Assembly (NCBI RefSeq): GCF_964204645.1
Contig: NC_134031.1
Coordinates: 13,680,501 to 13,744,500, forward strand
DNA length: 64,000 bases
Direction of reading: 5' to 3'
From: Tubulanus polymorphus
Taxonomy: Eukaryota; Nemertea; Palaeonemertea; Tubulaniformes; Tubulanidae
A program made the translations under genes and the position numbers. The notes below the pieces were generated by a model. It made no database searches. It had not been told where the DNA came from and was given only the letters and a program-made list of their open reading frames with translations. This document shows, one piece after another, positions 35,689-45,464 of this stretch; within the stretch, counting starts at the first letter, position 1, and each line of letters starts with the position of its first letter.

Positions 35689-38437
35689 GGCACAGTAACC
35701 GACTGGCTCTCCGGGCCAGATTTTCTCACAACGGCTGCGCCAGACAATATACCGCCGCTCAGTACTGGTCTACAGCTTGGCCTCCCTAACGCACGGGCCG
35801 GGCCAAATAACTTCGTCGGGGATCCCCTCTACACGTCGTGCCTCCTATCGATTCTAGGTGGGTCTTCGGGTCCAATCGTCCTTAACTTGAAGGCGATCAT
35901 CAACAACTCGGAATCCTTTCGTTTCCATGGTAGCGCGTCCTCATTCCAAGGTTGTTCCCGAAACAGGTCGAACTGACTCAGACTCAGATATCCACTCAAA
36001 ATAAGACATAAGACCGTTATTCGTGAAAAATTAACGATTGCCATGTTTATTCAGCTCAACAACGGATTAAAAGAACAGGGTGTTGCTCGTCACTCAAGAT
36101 CAAAGCAATCTCCCAATACTCGTAATAAAATATGTGTACTCTCGGAAATCCCCAGGAACAAGGGACGTTTATAACATTTATAAACTGGTCCTTAGGCATA
36201 ACGACGGCTCGTAGAACTAATCATGTTCCACGGATATAATATTGTACGAAGGCGCGATTAGGCTCACACCCAAAAATGAGAGAGAGAGAGAGAAAAAGGG
36301 GGGGTTTGAACTATGAGAGTCAAATAATTAAAAGGCTTGAGTCCGAAGCGGAAATGTCGGTGACGATGAGCAGATCCCAATATCTGAACCCGGCCAAGGA
36401 CCGACTCGATAATGCCTCCTCTTGAACTACCACTACAGGGATTCTTCATCTTGGTTGGAATTCGCCTTCACTGGTGGTCCGACGCAGGGACTGATCAGTT
36501 CCCTGGTCCGCCCTTCTTTCTTCGGGACACTCATCTCTGGTCCTCTTAGGCAGTAAGACATCAAGGGGAGACTTGGTTTCGACCTGGACTACCACTGGCA
36601 GCATGGTTGATCGTCACCCGACAAATTCCGAAACTCAAGGGGGGTCAAGTGACCCAACGAAATAAAATACCGTCAAAAATGATATTCCCTCACCCTTCTC
36701 TCTCAACTCAGTTTTAAGAAAAATACTAAGGACCGCACGCGAAATCGCCCGCGGAAATAAATGCAACGAGGCCTAGGCGACCCCGAATAAAATTCGACTC
36801 TACAACGATGCATTGCATAAATGGTTGAAACGCGAGGCGGATATAGCCGAAACGGTTAGGTCCCGCCGGCGCATTACTAAAGTCAAACGGCTTAGCTGCC
36901 CGATTATCATCTAACTCGAATTAGAACTCAAGCGTGAGGTATTTCGAGCGACTGGGAGACAGAGAGGAATAGTCCTCGCTGTGCCCCAGTCCCAGCATCA
37001 CAATGATGTGGAAACTCGTTAGAATAATACCTAATGTCCGTATTTTAATACTAGAGGGATCGATCGTCGATCGATAATACTTCTCGTGGAATAGGACGGG
37101 TAATGCCCCATGATTAAGGCGATTAATGCTTAAGGAGGGGAGGGAAGAAATCGGCGACAGTGCCAGCACCCGACTGGAACTCAGTCTCTGCAGATTCTCG
37201 TCTAACGGCTGACCGGCAGACCCCATTCTTCGTTCTCTTCGCTTTTCCGTGGACCAATATACCATTCCCGTAGGTGGTCAAACCATCGACATCAGACGTC
37301 CTCTCCGGACCCGGCAAATCCCGTAGGCGGCTGAACCATCCGCACCAATAACCCTCGTCGTCTTCAATAGCCTAGCTATCTGGACCGTCAACGGACTGAG
37401 ACCAAAATAACCTACCCAAACCAGTCACCATCGCCAAAATCCACCCACCCGGGACGGGAATTACCTTAGGTAGAGCTTTAAACAAGGGCTGTCGTTGGAG
37501 ACAACCTAATACTATCGCAGTGATGATTGGCGAATACTACAGAAGTTTAGAATAACATGGCGGGCCGGGGACAATCAGGACCTCGCGGCACGGAAACAAT
37601 AACAAATACCAATAATAAAAGCAACGTAATTCAATCACATCCCCCCGAGGAAAGGAAACCCGGTCCCCGTCGGGACGCGGGAGGTAGGCCTACAACTTGC
37701 TTACATTGTAACTTGGAATATAGTATTCGTTGGTTAGAGAGAGCTAAATTGAACCATGCGAGTGGTCGACGCTCAGGTCAGAATCCCAAACTAACGCGCT
37801 GCCCGCCTTATATAGGGCTCGTTGTCCCCGCGTTGTCCTGATTGGCTACCCGCCTTTGTCCCCGCTACGCTCCAATAGGTTGAAAATCACGTGGTACGGC
37901 GTGACGTCACGATCACGCGTGACTGACCGCCGTCCACGACGTCGCTCGATCGGAACCTACAAGCATAGATTTATTTATACGAACTCCGGTCCGAGTCGAG
38001 CATTAAAAACTCCGAAAAGAAAAAGATTTATTATCAAGAGAATATTTAACTTCCAATTAGTTACAAAAAAATGTAGTTCACCGAAAGAGGGAGCACTCAA
38101 GCGGTCGGCACCGCGGAGTACCAAATTGAACCGGCCCGAATCCGGGCGCTACTCGACTTCACTAGAGCGGAATTCATATATCACAATATAACATCGTTAG
38201 GATATAAATACGAACGTATTGGTAAGAAGATTTAAGACGTACTGATGTGCTTTAAGAGCAGTTTGATTTCTTGAACAACTGGTTCCGCCGAATAGTTATA
38301 AAGACGGTAAGACAACATAGTCTGAGTAAAATCCCCCAACGAACACAACTCGACTGGACGCGAGCTGAGTTCGTCCCGCAACGCAGTAAGAAAGGTAACC
38401 AGGTTATAAACGGGAATAAAGGATAAGGAAATTGAAT
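35689..38437 (-). repeat. 3' LTR (left copy)
   Basis: Starts GGCACAGTAACCGACTGG and ends ...GGATAAGGAAATTGAAT, identical in extent to 45465-48212. It contains a (GA)n/(G)n tract near 36280. The short frames inside are present in both LTRs and are not genes. Confidence 0.93.
37807..37814 (-). promoter_or_regulatory. TATA box in 3' LTR
   Basis: Minus-strand TATATAAG in a GC-rich context, the duplicate of the 5' LTR promoter element at 47582-47589. From this LTR it would drive transcription outward into the left flank. Confidence 0.5.
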
Positions 38438-38715
38438 AATTGGTGCTATTTTAAGGATCTATAAATATTAGACGCTATCTGTGGCGATACATGAGGGATT
38501 CAAAACTGGCGCTCTGGCCCGGTTATAAAACTGCTATGCAGGCAAGAAAGTGATTTAAATTTGGCGCCTATAACATCATCACGGAATTTCCGCTACACCA
38601 CCCCCTCCCAGCCTTCACGCGTCCCGCGTGAGAAAGAAAGAAAGTAACATGATATAATGCGATAAAAAGGTTTTTTTTTTTTATATGTAAGAACGACCGA
38701 CGACCGGTTCGAAAG

Positions 38716-40422
38716 CTAAGCGTAAGACGTTTCAATCTCGCACGCCACGCAGTCGACGGGCATGTCGTCGAATCCATAGATGATCATATCTCCCAGCGGC
38801 AACGGGTGCACATGCACCTCACCGAAAGGCGCCGAAGAACTACGCGCGGGCGGATCCCAATCGATCTCGGCTGCGACCGCCATCTTTCTACAGAACGGGC
38901 ACGCGAAGTGCGCCGAAGGAATTGCTCGGTAGATGGCGGGTCTACCGTGGCACGTCGGGTGCTCGTGCACCACCACTCGCTGCGAGATTCCGGGTGCAGC
39001 CTTAAATTGTTGCTGCTCCTTTACCGGTCGAGGAGCGTCCTCCGCGGTCACGGGCGGAACGATCGGCCCGGGCTGGGACTCCTGAGTGATATTAATGCGA
39101 GTCGGTTCATACGTGGGGGTCGCGTTGCCCCACCAGTTCTGGAACCCGGTACCAAGTTGTTCCGGCGAATATGGTTCCGGAAGTGTCCTGTTCCGCTCTT
39201 CCCGTTCTCTCTTCCGTTTCTCCTGCAGCCTGGACCTCTCCAACTCCCTCTTGCTCCTCTCTCGCTCGCTTATCTCTCTCCTCCGTCGCTCCTCCTCCAC
39301 GCGCTGCTTCCTCGCGGCTTCTTTCGTCGCTGTAGCTTCGGCTGCCCGGCGTTCCCGGCTAGCGTGTGCAAGTCGCACAACGCGTCTTTTAAACTCGCGC
39401 GCATGGTCATGTGACGACTGTTCCACGATGGAACTATGGGCCGCATCCAGGACAGACGGGTCCAGTTTGGATAGAGTCGACGACGGGGAATTAACGGTGT
39501 GCGGCTTCGACGAAGAATTAACGATCTGCGGCTCCGACGAAGAATTAACGGTGTGCGGCTTCGACGAAGAATTAACGATCTGCGGCTCCGACGAAGAATT
39601 AACGGTGTGCGGCTTCGACGAAGAATTAACGATCTGCGGCTCCGACGAAGAATTAACGGTGAGCGGCTTCGACGAAGAATTAACGATCTGCGGCTCCGAC
39701 GAAGAATTAACGGTGTGCGGCTTCGACGAAGAATTAACGATCTGCGGCTCCGACGAAGAATTAACGGTGTGCGGCTTCGACGAAGAATTAACGATCTGCG
39801 GCTCCGACGAAGAATTAACGGTGTGCGGCTTCGACGAAGAATTAACGATCTGTGGCTCCGACGAAGAATTAACGATCTGCGGCTCCGACGAAGAATTAAC
39901 GGTGCGCGGCTTCGACGAAGAATTAACGATCTGCGGCTTCGACGAAGAATTAACGATCTGCGGCTCCGACGAAGAATTAACGGTGTGCGGCTTCGACGAA
40001 GAATTAACGATCTGCGGCTCCGACGAAGAATTAACGGTGTGCGGCTTCGACGAAGAATTAACGATCTGCGGCTCCGACGAAGAATTAACGATTTGCGGCT
40101 CCGACGAAGAATTATCTCTCGCGCGTTTCGTTGGTGGTTCGCCCTCACCCAGGGAGACACGGGGAGGCTGGTCCCAGAGTTCCTCTATGACTTTTAAGAC
40201 CTTAGTCGGGGTTCGGTGATCCCGGCGCGCATGTCTCCGGATGGAATCGGCCCGAGAGCCCGTCTTCCCGCATGCGGTGCATCGATAGGAGACTCCAACG
40301 CGTGCGATCGAGTCACACGTCTCCTGGTGTCGCTGCAAAGTTGCCGAGTCACGGAAGTGATAATGGCATCCGTGGCACTTCTCTCGCGTCCTAAAGAAAA
40401 GAAAAGAACAGCCGGGTCCCAC
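38716..40422 (-). CDS. Third retroelement ORF: C2H2 zinc-finger protein with tandem repeats
   Basis: 568 residues, downstream of pol, where env would sit. The N-terminus has two C2H2-like fingers (CHGCHYHFRDSATLQRHQETC and CTACGKTGSRADSIRRHARR with a following DH). A KRAR-type basic stretch follows. Residues ~105-315 are a tandem array of nine-residue units alternating NSSSEPQIV and NSSSKPHTV. A highly charged Arg/Glu coiled-coil-like region (~345-405) comes next, and the C-terminus has a Cys/His cluster (CHG...CPFC). There is no signal peptide or membrane segment, so it is not an envelope. A nucleic-acid-binding or nuclear accessory role is inferred from the fingers. I do not recognise the family. 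The start at 40422 gives the longest frame; a later Met is possible. Confidence 0.75.
   Translation of the reverse strand: MGPGCSFLFFRTREKCHGCHYHFRDSATLQRHQETCDSIARVGVSYRCTACGKTGSRADSIRRHARRDHRTPTKVLKVIEELWDQPPRVSLGEGEPPTKRARDNSSSEPQIVNSSSEPQIVNSSSKPHTVNSSSEPQIVNSSSKPHTVNSSSEPQIVNSSSKPQIVNSSSKPRTVNSSSEPQIVNSSSEPQIVNSSSKPHTVNSSSEPQIVNSSSKPHTVNSSSEPQIVNSSSKPHTVNSSSEPQIVNSSSKPLTVNSSSEPQIVNSSSKPHTVNSSSEPQIVNSSSKPHTVNSSSEPQIVNSSSKPHTVNSPSSTLSKLDPSVLDAAHSSIVEQSSHDHAREFKRRVVRLAHASRERRAAEATATKEAARKQRVEEERRRREISERERSKRELERSRLQEKRKREREERNRTLPEPYSPEQLGTGFQNWWGNATPTYEPTRINITQESQPGPIVPPVTAEDAPRPVKEQQQFKAAPGISQRVVVHEHPTCHGRPAIYRAIPSAHFACPFCRKMAVAAEIDWDPPARSSSAPFGEVHVHPLPLGDMIIYGFDDMPVDCVACEIETSYA
39493..40112. 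repeat. 27/54-bp coding tandem array
   Basis: About 23 copies of a 27-bp unit, mostly alternating as 54-bp pairs (GAAGAATTAACGRTBTGCGG with CTTCGAC or CTCCGAC). As both periods are multiples of three, every frame without a stop in the unit stays open, which explains long spurious frames on both strands. The alternation is broken in a few places by two like units in a row, which shows recent slippage. Confidence 0.9.
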
Positions 40423-40469
40423 ATAAGTAAAGCGTTGAGTTAGGGTAGGAGTCGGCGAACCGCCTAGGC

Positions 40470-43400
40470 CTAAAGGTACAGAAAGGACTCATCCCGTCGT
40501 TGAGTAGGAACCCGCGAGCTCCTCCGTTGGGAAGTAGGAGTGTCAGTTACAGTCAGCTCGGTTGCGTCGTGATTTAAACCCAGGTATTGGGTTCCCAGAT
40601 AAGGCTTTAGTCGGTCGTAATGTACTATTTTGGGGGCGTTGGTCGGCATATCTTGTATTTCGTAGACTGTTTCAGAGCGCTTCTGTAAGACGGTGTATGG
40701 TCCTGTCCAATTCAACTGAAACTTCCGGTTGGGATTTCCGCTCGTGATTTTCGGTTGGTACAGCCACACAAGGTCCCGGGCCTCATATGGTTTCCCATAA
40801 CGTCGTTGGTCATGGAGATTCTTCTGACGAAGAGTATTCTTTGCTAACGCTTTCCGGGCATCGCGGTGGGCTGTCTCCATCCGTTTCCGAAGCTGGCTGA
40901 CGTACTCAGTGGTCGACGGGAACTTGTCTTTAGGCGGAAGGCCAACTATGAGGTCTACGGGGAGATCTACCTCCCGCAGCAACATCAGATAGTTCGGAGA
41001 GGCTTCAGTCGTATTATGTCTAGCCGCACGATAAGCCATCGCAGCGAACGGCAACTGTAAATCCCAGTCGAAGGGGTCATCGGCAGACATCAGGGACAGC
41101 ATCGATATCAGACTGCGGTTAAAACGCTCGACCATACCGTCACTCTGGGGCCTGTATGGAGTAGTGCGGGTTTGTTTTATACCGAGGAGGATGCAGACTT
41201 CTTTGAATAATTTGGATTGAAAATTCGAACCCTGATCAGTATGGAGCTCACGAGGTACGCCAAAACGGCTGAAAAACTCTGTCACTAGTTTGTTGGCTAC
41301 CGTCTCGGCCTCCATATTGGGAATAGCGTAACATTCAACCCATTTGGTAAAATAGTCCATAGCAACGACGACATAGACGTTGCCGGCCGTGGTCTCCTGG
41401 AGGGGGCCCATAATATCTACGGCGATACGCTCCATGGGTGCTCCTACGTTGTAAATCTGAAGTTCAGCCTGAAATTTCTTTGCCGGGGGTTTCTTCCGAG
41501 GACAGAGCTCACATTGCTTCACCCATAACTCAATATCTTCTCTCATCCCGGGCCAGTAATACCTCTGTTGTAACTTGGAAAGAGTTTTCTCGATCCCTAG
41601 GTGTCCCCCGGTACGAGCCGAATGGAGTTGGTGGAAAATAGTACGGCGGAAATTCGGCGGAACAATCAGTTGGGAAAATCCATCCTCAGATCTACACTCC
41701 CGGAATAGAATCTCGTTGTTGAACGATAGAAGCTCCCACTGAGCCCAATATCGTTTGGCGTTGGTACTCTTATCTGAGACGTCTCGCCACGGTGGCTTGG
41801 AGATGCCGGCTATCAACCCGTCGATCGCCCACTCTAAATCTTCGTCGGTTCTCTGAGCTGACTTGAGCTCCTCTAAGTCCCACGGTTCATCTAATTGAGA
41901 TTCGACGACTCCGTCTTCGATCACGTGTATATACCCTATCTTATCACACTGCTTACACGGCATCCTCGATAACCCGTCAGCGTTACCGTGTTTTACTCCG
42001 GGACGGTGCTCAATCCGAAACTGATAAGTCGACAAGGCTTCCAGCCAACGGGCAATTTGACCTTCGGGTTCCTTCAGATTCATCAGCCAACGGAGGGCGC
42101 TGTGATCAGTGCGGATGAGAAAATCTTGTCCGTAGAGATAGTGCTTAAAATGCTTCACGAAGAACACGACCGCCAATAATTCACGCCGAGTCACGCAGTA
42201 GTTCTGTTCCGCGCGGTTGAGCGTGCGACTTCCAAATGCGATCGGGAGTTCCTCGTTTCCTTGCACCTGACTCAACACGCCTCCGATGGCGAAGGCACTA
42301 GCGTCGCAATCCAATATATACGGGTCCGTGACATTCGGGTATGCTAGGATGGGTGCGTTGGTCAACTTCTCTTTCAGCTCCCGGAAAGCTTGCTCCTGCT
42401 CGTCCCCCCAGATAAAATCTTGGTCTTTAGTCGTGAGTCTGTGGAGGCTGCCCGCGATCTTCGCGAAACCGGCGACGAATCTCCTGTAATAAGTGGCAAG
42501 GCCCAAGAAACTACGAACTTCCTTGACATTTCTGGGCGTTGGCCAATCCCGTATACACTGGATCTTGGACGGGTCTGTCTGTATGCCCTCGTGACTAACC
42601 ACGTGCCCGAGAAAAACTACCGACCGCTGGAAAAGCGAGCACTTGCGGGGTTTAAGTTTGAGTCCGGCTTCTTCCAATTTACTGAAGATGAGGTCCAACC
42701 GTTCGACCATCTCTTTAACGGAGCTACTAAACACCAACACGTCGTCGAGGTATATTAAACAAATCTCCCACTGGAGCCCAGTTAAGACCATTTCCATCAA
42801 TCTTTCGAAGGTTCCCGGAGCTCCGGACATACCGAAAGGAAGAACAGTGAACTCCCACAATCCACTCTGCGTAATGAAGGCGGACTTCTGTTTCGCGTCC
42901 TCGCTCAACGTAACTTGCCAATAACCGGAATTCAGATCTAGGGTGCTAAACCAGACGGCGCCTCCCAGACATTCCAGCGAACGATTGATATTCGGGATAG
43001 CCATGCTTTCTATGGTCGTTACTTCGTTTAGTCGGCGATAGTCCACGCAGAAACGTGTGCTTCCGTCTTTCTTGGTCACCAATACAATCGGGGACGACCA
43101 GGGGGACCGGGACCTCTCTATCAACCCGCGGCGATGCATGTCTTCGATCAAATTCTCTGTTTCCTTGCGTTTGGTCAGGGGAGGAAGTCTCGGCGCCTGT
43201 CGTATGGGTGGGTGATTCCCGGTGTCCACCTCATGGGTGACCAAATCTGTCCTTCCCAGGTCTTCATCGGTTTCCGAAAAAGCTGAAGCATGTTTAATCA
43301 GTAGCTCCGCCACCAAGGGAGCGTCTTCCTGGCTGAGGTTCTTTACGCTGGCTTGATACAGTTCTTCCAGGTGTTCTGGAATGTCGTGGTTCGCACTAGG

Positions 43401-44060
43401 TTCTTCGGATTCTGAGTTCTTTTCTTCCATCTCAACGGTTCGAATCGTGGAAACGGTAATGAGTCTTCCCAGGACTGTAGACTGCGGAAGAAGGATAGGG
43501 CTGTATCCCAAATTCATCACTCGAACACAAGTGGAACTCCGCTCTCGAGTGTCGACCAGTGTTCGGGCCACAGCCAGATCTCCGCCCTCGTATCGTCCTG
43601 TACCCTCGATGATACCAAACGATGGAATATCGGAATCCCCAGAGATAGAAGTGGGTATGACCATCTGGTGTCGAGCTGGTATTTCTATCGCTTCCAGGGT
43701 CCTCGCTAATAATTCGGTTTCGGGTTCTAATGAATTCTTCGTGTGGCAGACGATCTCTTCGTTACCGCAAAATAGCAACGAATTACCCACATCCAGGTAC
43801 GAGCCGGTTCGTTTCAGAAAGTCCATCCCCAAAATCCCGTCGCCAGCGATATCCGCGACGATGACGTCAATCCTTAACGGTTTTTGACCTAACGGGAAGG
43901 TCAAAGTGGTTACCCCACCAACAGTTATTTTGCTGTTACTTGGTCCGAAAAGTTTCAAGTCGGATGGTTTGAGCCGTGGTCGGTGTGACTTGGGTATAGC
44001 TTCGTATGCGGCTCTTGAGAGTATAGTTCGGCAGGCGCCAGTATCTACCAAGAGGGCCAT
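40470..44060 (-). CDS. pol: Gypsy pol polyprotein (PR-RT-RNase H-IN)
   Basis: 1196 residues from the first Met. The same frame is open further upstream to about 44157 and overlaps the gag stop, in the -1 frame relative to gag, so synthesis by -1 frameshifting is likely. The aspartic protease has LLVDTGA (~4-9) and ILGMD (~76-80). The reverse transcriptase has FCVDYRRLN, TLDLNSGYWQV and catalytic YLDD (437-440). RNase H has ILDCDASAFAIGGVL. The integrase has an HHCC zinc domain (H...H, C-x2-C near KQCELC) and a DDE core (AVDIMGP, TDQGSNFQS, VERFNRS). A C-terminal domain follows. No stops or frameshifts seen. It encodes the enzymes for copying and integrating the element. Confidence 0.95.
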   Translation of the reverse strand: MALLVDTGACRTILSRAAYEAIPKSHRPRLKPSDLKLFGPSNSKITVGGVTTLTFPLGQKPLRIDVIVADIAGDGILGMDFLKRTGSYLDVGNSLLFCGNEEIVCHTKNSLEPETELLARTLEAIEIPARHQMVIPTSISGDSDIPSFGIIEGTGRYEGGDLAVARTLVDTRERSSTCVRVMNLGYSPILLPQSTVLGRLITVSTIRTVEMEEKNSESEEPSANHDIPEHLEELYQASVKNLSQEDAPLVAELLIKHASAFSETDEDLGRTDLVTHEVDTGNHPPIRQAPRLPPLTKRKETENLIEDMHRRGLIERSRSPWSSPIVLVTKKDGSTRFCVDYRRLNEVTTIESMAIPNINRSLECLGGAVWFSTLDLNSGYWQVTLSEDAKQKSAFITQSGLWEFTVLPFGMSGAPGTFERLMEMVLTGLQWEICLIYLDDVLVFSSSVKEMVERLDLIFSKLEEAGLKLKPRKCSLFQRSVVFLGHVVSHEGIQTDPSKIQCIRDWPTPRNVKEVRSFLGLATYYRRFVAGFAKIAGSLHRLTTKDQDFIWGDEQEQAFRELKEKLTNAPILAYPNVTDPYILDCDASAFAIGGVLSQVQGNEELPIAFGSRTLNRAEQNYCVTRRELLAVVFFVKHFKHYLYGQDFLIRTDHSALRWLMNLKEPEGQIARWLEALSTYQFRIEHRPGVKHGNADGLSRMPCKQCDKIGYIHVIEDGVVESQLDEPWDLEELKSAQRTDEDLEWAIDGLIAGISKPPWRDVSDKSTNAKRYWAQWELLSFNNEILFRECRSEDGFSQLIVPPNFRRTIFHQLHSARTGGHLGIEKTLSKLQQRYYWPGMREDIELWVKQCELCPRKKPPAKKFQAELQIYNVGAPMERIAVDIMGPLQETTAGNVYVVVAMDYFTKWVECYAIPNMEAETVANKLVTEFFSRFGVPRELHTDQGSNFQSKLFKEVCILLGIKQTRTTPYRPQSDGMVERFNRSLISMLSLMSADDPFDWDLQLPFAAMAYRAARHNTTEASPNYLMLLREVDLPVDLIVGLPPKDKFPSTTEYVSQLRKRMETAHRDARKALAKNTLRQKNLHDQRRYGKPYEARDLVWLYQPKITSGNPNRKFQLNWTGPYTVLQKRSETVYEIQDMPTNAPKIVHYDRLKPYLGTQYLGLNHDATELTVTDTPTSQRRSSRVPTQRRDESFLYL

Positions 44061-44170
44061 CTGAACTTGTCCTATCTCGGTAATTATGTAAAGTCCATTA
44101 TCGGCGATTTTATCGGGGTGGCAATTAGCAATCCGGACGATGTTTGTTGGAGGGGGCTGCTCGATTTGAT

Positions 44171-45207
44171 CTACTGTCTCCGGCCCACGCCCCCTGGCAC
44201 CGGAGAGGAAGCATTTCCCGGGCGATTTTGATTGCAGTTGCGCGAAATGTGACCTGGTTGTCCGCAGCTGTAGCAGGTGATGCGGGACTGGTAATTGGTG
44301 GGCGCTGACTGCCTGGGTGGTGAAGTTTTGTCGGCCTTCGTGTCCAGTTTAGCTGCTAACGCGGTCATCTGTTCGGTTAGCTTCTCCAGCTGGTCTCTGA
44401 CGTCTTTCATCGCCGAGTCTTGGTGCTGGGCGGCAATACTCCTGGCTGCAGCAGCCGCTTTCTTACCGGAGACGTGATTCGTATCCCGGCGGGCCTCTAT
44501 TCGACGGAACGTTTCCACCTCCAGGGCGGCGGTGATTGCCTCCGACAAGGTCTTCGGGCTCGCTTGGAACAGACGCATACGCATCTCAGACTCTTGTAGG
44601 GCATCCATAAAGTGGGATCTGGCGAGAGCGTCTTTAGTCTTTCTATCCGAGGCCGGATACGCGCGGGCTACTAGATTCTTTATGCTTTGACCTAACTCCT
44701 GTAAACTCTCTCCCGGCCGTCGTACTCTGGCTCTCAGTTCCGCGGTATATAATTCCTCTCTGACCTGAGGACCAAATCTAAGTTGTAGTGCCGAAATTAA
44801 GCACCGATAGTCTCTGCTTCGACGGAGTCAAAGTGGGCCTCAAACTCAGTCCAACTAGTCTTCCCGTCATACCGGTCCGGCGTGGTCGCTGGGCGACGTA
44901 TACGGTAACGTTTCTGCCGCTCAGTCTGGGACAAGCGGAATTGAACGCGTCTGTCATCACCCTTCTCGTTCGGGTCACAGTCCTCGTCCTCCTCCTCGGC
45001 CGCAGTCTCCATCGGCTCCTCGTCATCAGAAGATCCAAAGTCAGGGGTTACTTGAGGCCCGTCTCCTCCACTCAAAAGGGTCGTAGTCTCATATTCTACC
45101 TCTCCGTCAGAGACGACGGTTTTGTCCGTATTATTACTATCAGTCATCTTGCTGGCTAGAGGAAGGGGAAAGTCGTTAGGGTGGAATAGGAACGGGTATA
45201 TAGTCAT
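44171..45207 (-). pseudogene. gag: gag, internally deleted and frameshifted
   Basis: The N-terminal part (45207-44797) has an acidic region, then the gag-core entry RRPATTPDRYDGKTSWTEFE. It stops shortly after AHFDSV. The rest is in another frame from about 44816 to 44171: DYRCLISALQLRFG, a helical region (ARVRRPGESLQELGQSIKN), a linker, and a CCHC zinc knuckle (CYSCGQPGHISRNC). In related gag proteins about 40-45 residues separate these two core pieces, so a deletion of roughly 130 bp with frame change is inferred near 44800-44830. The Met at 45207 is the first in frame; MTDSNN about 20 residues later is an alternative start. Such a copy could not make a full gag alone. Confidence 0.75.
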
Positions 45208-45446
45208 GAGGGTTGCCTACGGGAACGAGCAAGAGAAATTTTAACAGGTTATCAAGAGCAACGAGCAACCATTCAACACGTGTAACATGACACAAAAGAA
45301 ATATGAATTAATGGTTCTTTAACTAAAAAAAGTGAGATATCTGAGTCCGACACAATTGAGGGGGCTGGTATCCCGGTCTCAACGCCGTTTCCATCTGCGT
45401 CAGTTCTTCTCTGTGTTTCTCGAAGTATCCCACCGCTGCCACCACT

Positions 45447-45464
45447 TTGTAACCGAATAGGCCA
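45447..45464 (-). other. Probable primer-binding site
   Basis: Immediately inside the 5' LTR the minus strand reads TGGCCTATTCGGTTACAA. The TGG start matches the CCA end of a tRNA, as expected for reverse-transcription priming. I have not identified the tRNA. Confidence 0.6.

Noticed and set aside
36921-38191. Short frames inside the LTRs (also at 46696-47966)
   Set aside because: Repeated identically in both LTRs, on both strands, with no domain content; they are LTR sequence.
39086-40219. 377-codon plus-strand frame and other long frames over the tandem array
   Set aside because: They are products of a 27-bp unit without stops in several frames. Only the minus-strand 568-aa frame has recognisable domains at both ends and fits the element's orientation.
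38716-40422. Third LTR-element ORF as an envelope gene
   Set aside because: No signal peptide, furin-like site or transmembrane helix; zinc fingers and a charged region argue for an intracellular protein.
44778-45159. Alternative frames opposite or beside gag
   Set aside because: They overlap the acidic gag N-terminus, and their Arg- or Leu-rich content is an artefact of its codons.
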